A stretch of DNA of 64,000 nucleotides from Euwallacea fornicatus (Eukaryota; Arthropoda; Insecta; Coleoptera; Curculionidae). The notes beneath the pieces were generated by a model that had not been told where the DNA came from, made no database searches, and saw only the letters and a list, made by a program, of their open reading frames with translations. The first letter of the stretch is position 1. The number at the start of each line of letters is the position of its first letter. Below are positions 63,881-64,000 of this stretch, one piece after another. The translations under genes were made by a program, and so were the position numbers. The stretch is taken from positions 1-64,000 of the forward strand of contig NW_027096011.1 of assembly GCF_040115645.1 (NCBI RefSeq), given 5' to 3'.

Positions 63881-64000
63881 GAAATTTGGTCCTGATTTGC
63901 CCAAGTTGTCGAGCTTCAAATTTTGAAAAGTCACAAAAGTTGTGCCTTTGCGCACATAAAGTACTATTTTTCTTGGAAATTCAACAAGATGCAATCATGA
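63881..64000 (+). repeat. Truncated terminal monomer
   Basis: The window ends inside a GTGTCTTTGCGCAC-type unit that carries a private GTGCCTTTGCGC. It stops in the conserved CAAGATGCAATCATGA segment, so the array continues beyond the window. Confidence 0.85.

Larger units (their letters stand above)
1..64000 (+). repeat. 176 bp satellite array, about 365 head-to-tail monomers
   Basis: The entire window is a tandem array with a 176 bp period. Successive TTAA phase marks fall at 1, 177 and 353, then 528 because one C is missing near 378. All monomers I followed lie in the same direction, and no inverted unit, unique spacer or inserted element was seen. Length variants arise mainly in one segment: TCACAAAAGTTGTGTGTTTG gives 176 bp, the TCCCAAAAATGTGTGTGTG form gives 175 bp and a shorter form with one fewer TG gives 173 bp. 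A consensus monomer has about 34% G+C and three CpG sites. The array is open at both ends. Monomer size, homogeneity and multi-layer duplication fit a centromeric or pericentromeric eukaryotic satellite, probably from a plant. That role is inferred and the family is not recognised. No gene is present anywhere, so this entry also covers every gene-free stretch. Confidence 0.98.

Noticed and set aside
1..64000. CENP-B box within the monomer
   Set aside because: I looked for TTCG....A..CGGG on both strands in the main subtypes. The nearest candidates, TTCGAAATCTCGTCG and the TATCGGGCG units, lack the required spacing and bases.
1..64000. CRISPR array
   Set aside because: Repeats are contiguous 176 bp units with no unique spacers. 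Unit length and absence of cas genes rule this out.
1..64000. Retrotransposon or other insertion within the array
   Set aside because: The 176 bp phase is kept throughout apart from 1-3 bp changes. No LTR, terminal inverted repeat, poly-A tract, target-site duplication or coding segment was found.
1..64000. Inverted satellite segments or a strand switch
   Set aside because: The TTTAA...CAACAAGATG order is the same in all lines read from start to end. No reverse-complement unit was seen on the plus strand.
1..64000. Assignment to a known satellite such as Arabidopsis 178 bp, Brassica CentBr 176 bp, maize CentC or human alpha satellite
   Set aside because: The unit length is similar to some of these, but the monomer does not resemble the sequences of those families that I can recall. 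A database search would be needed, so no family name is given.
1..64000. Telomeric repeat or rRNA/tRNA genes
   Set aside because: No TTTAGGG or TTAGGG runs and no conserved rRNA or tRNA segments were seen. TTTAAG/TTTAAC are part of the monomer.

Overview
The whole 64 kb window is one uninterrupted, head-to-tail satellite DNA array. I see no protein-coding gene, RNA gene, transposon, CRISPR array or unique spacer on either strand. The basic monomer is 176 bp, with 175 and 173 bp length variants, so the window holds roughly 365 monomers. All are in the same orientation, and the array runs off both ends. A typical monomer is about 34% G+C. A 176 bp unit repeated over tens of kilobases, about one nucleosome repeat long, with layered higher-order duplications, is what eukaryotic centromeric or pericentromeric satellites look like. 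Units of about 150-180 bp are common in flowering plants, so a plant is my best guess, but I do not recognise this satellite family. Species and centromeric function are inference.

Monomers fall into recognisable subtypes that differ mainly in three places: the 5' part (monomer positions about 5-50, counting from the TTAA that follows ACTTTG), the TCAC/TCCC segment at about 55-75, which also carries the length changes, and the CTTCAAA/CTTCGAA/CTTAAAG segment at about 138-145. The stretch between positions about 76 and 137 is nearly invariant.

Layout. 1-7.8 kb: a 2,458 bp (14-monomer) tandem duplication, a repeat of the first 1.3 kb at 6,501, and a regular 352 bp dimer block at 1,408-2,815. 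7.8-25.6 kb: older, more mixed monomers with many 0.3-1.3 kb blocks shared with distant positions, a 2,459 bp (14-monomer) tandem duplication at 18.5-23.5 kb, and the most diverged monomers at 23.5 and 25.1 kb. 25.6-43.2 kb: a 2,633 bp (15-monomer) and an overlapping 2,104 bp (12-monomer) tandem duplication, followed by 35-43 kb sequence. 43.2-59.5 kb: a recent copy of 29.9-41.4 kb, itself lengthened by an internal 4,735 bp (27-monomer) tandem duplication. 59.2-64 kb: re-used blocks from 35-37 and 54-56 kb with local duplications of 2,987 and 1,052 bp.

There are no genes to work together here. The content is a record of repeated unequal exchange at several nested scales. All block boundaries were found by reading marker variants by eye, and are accurate to a few bases only where flanking mismatches define them.
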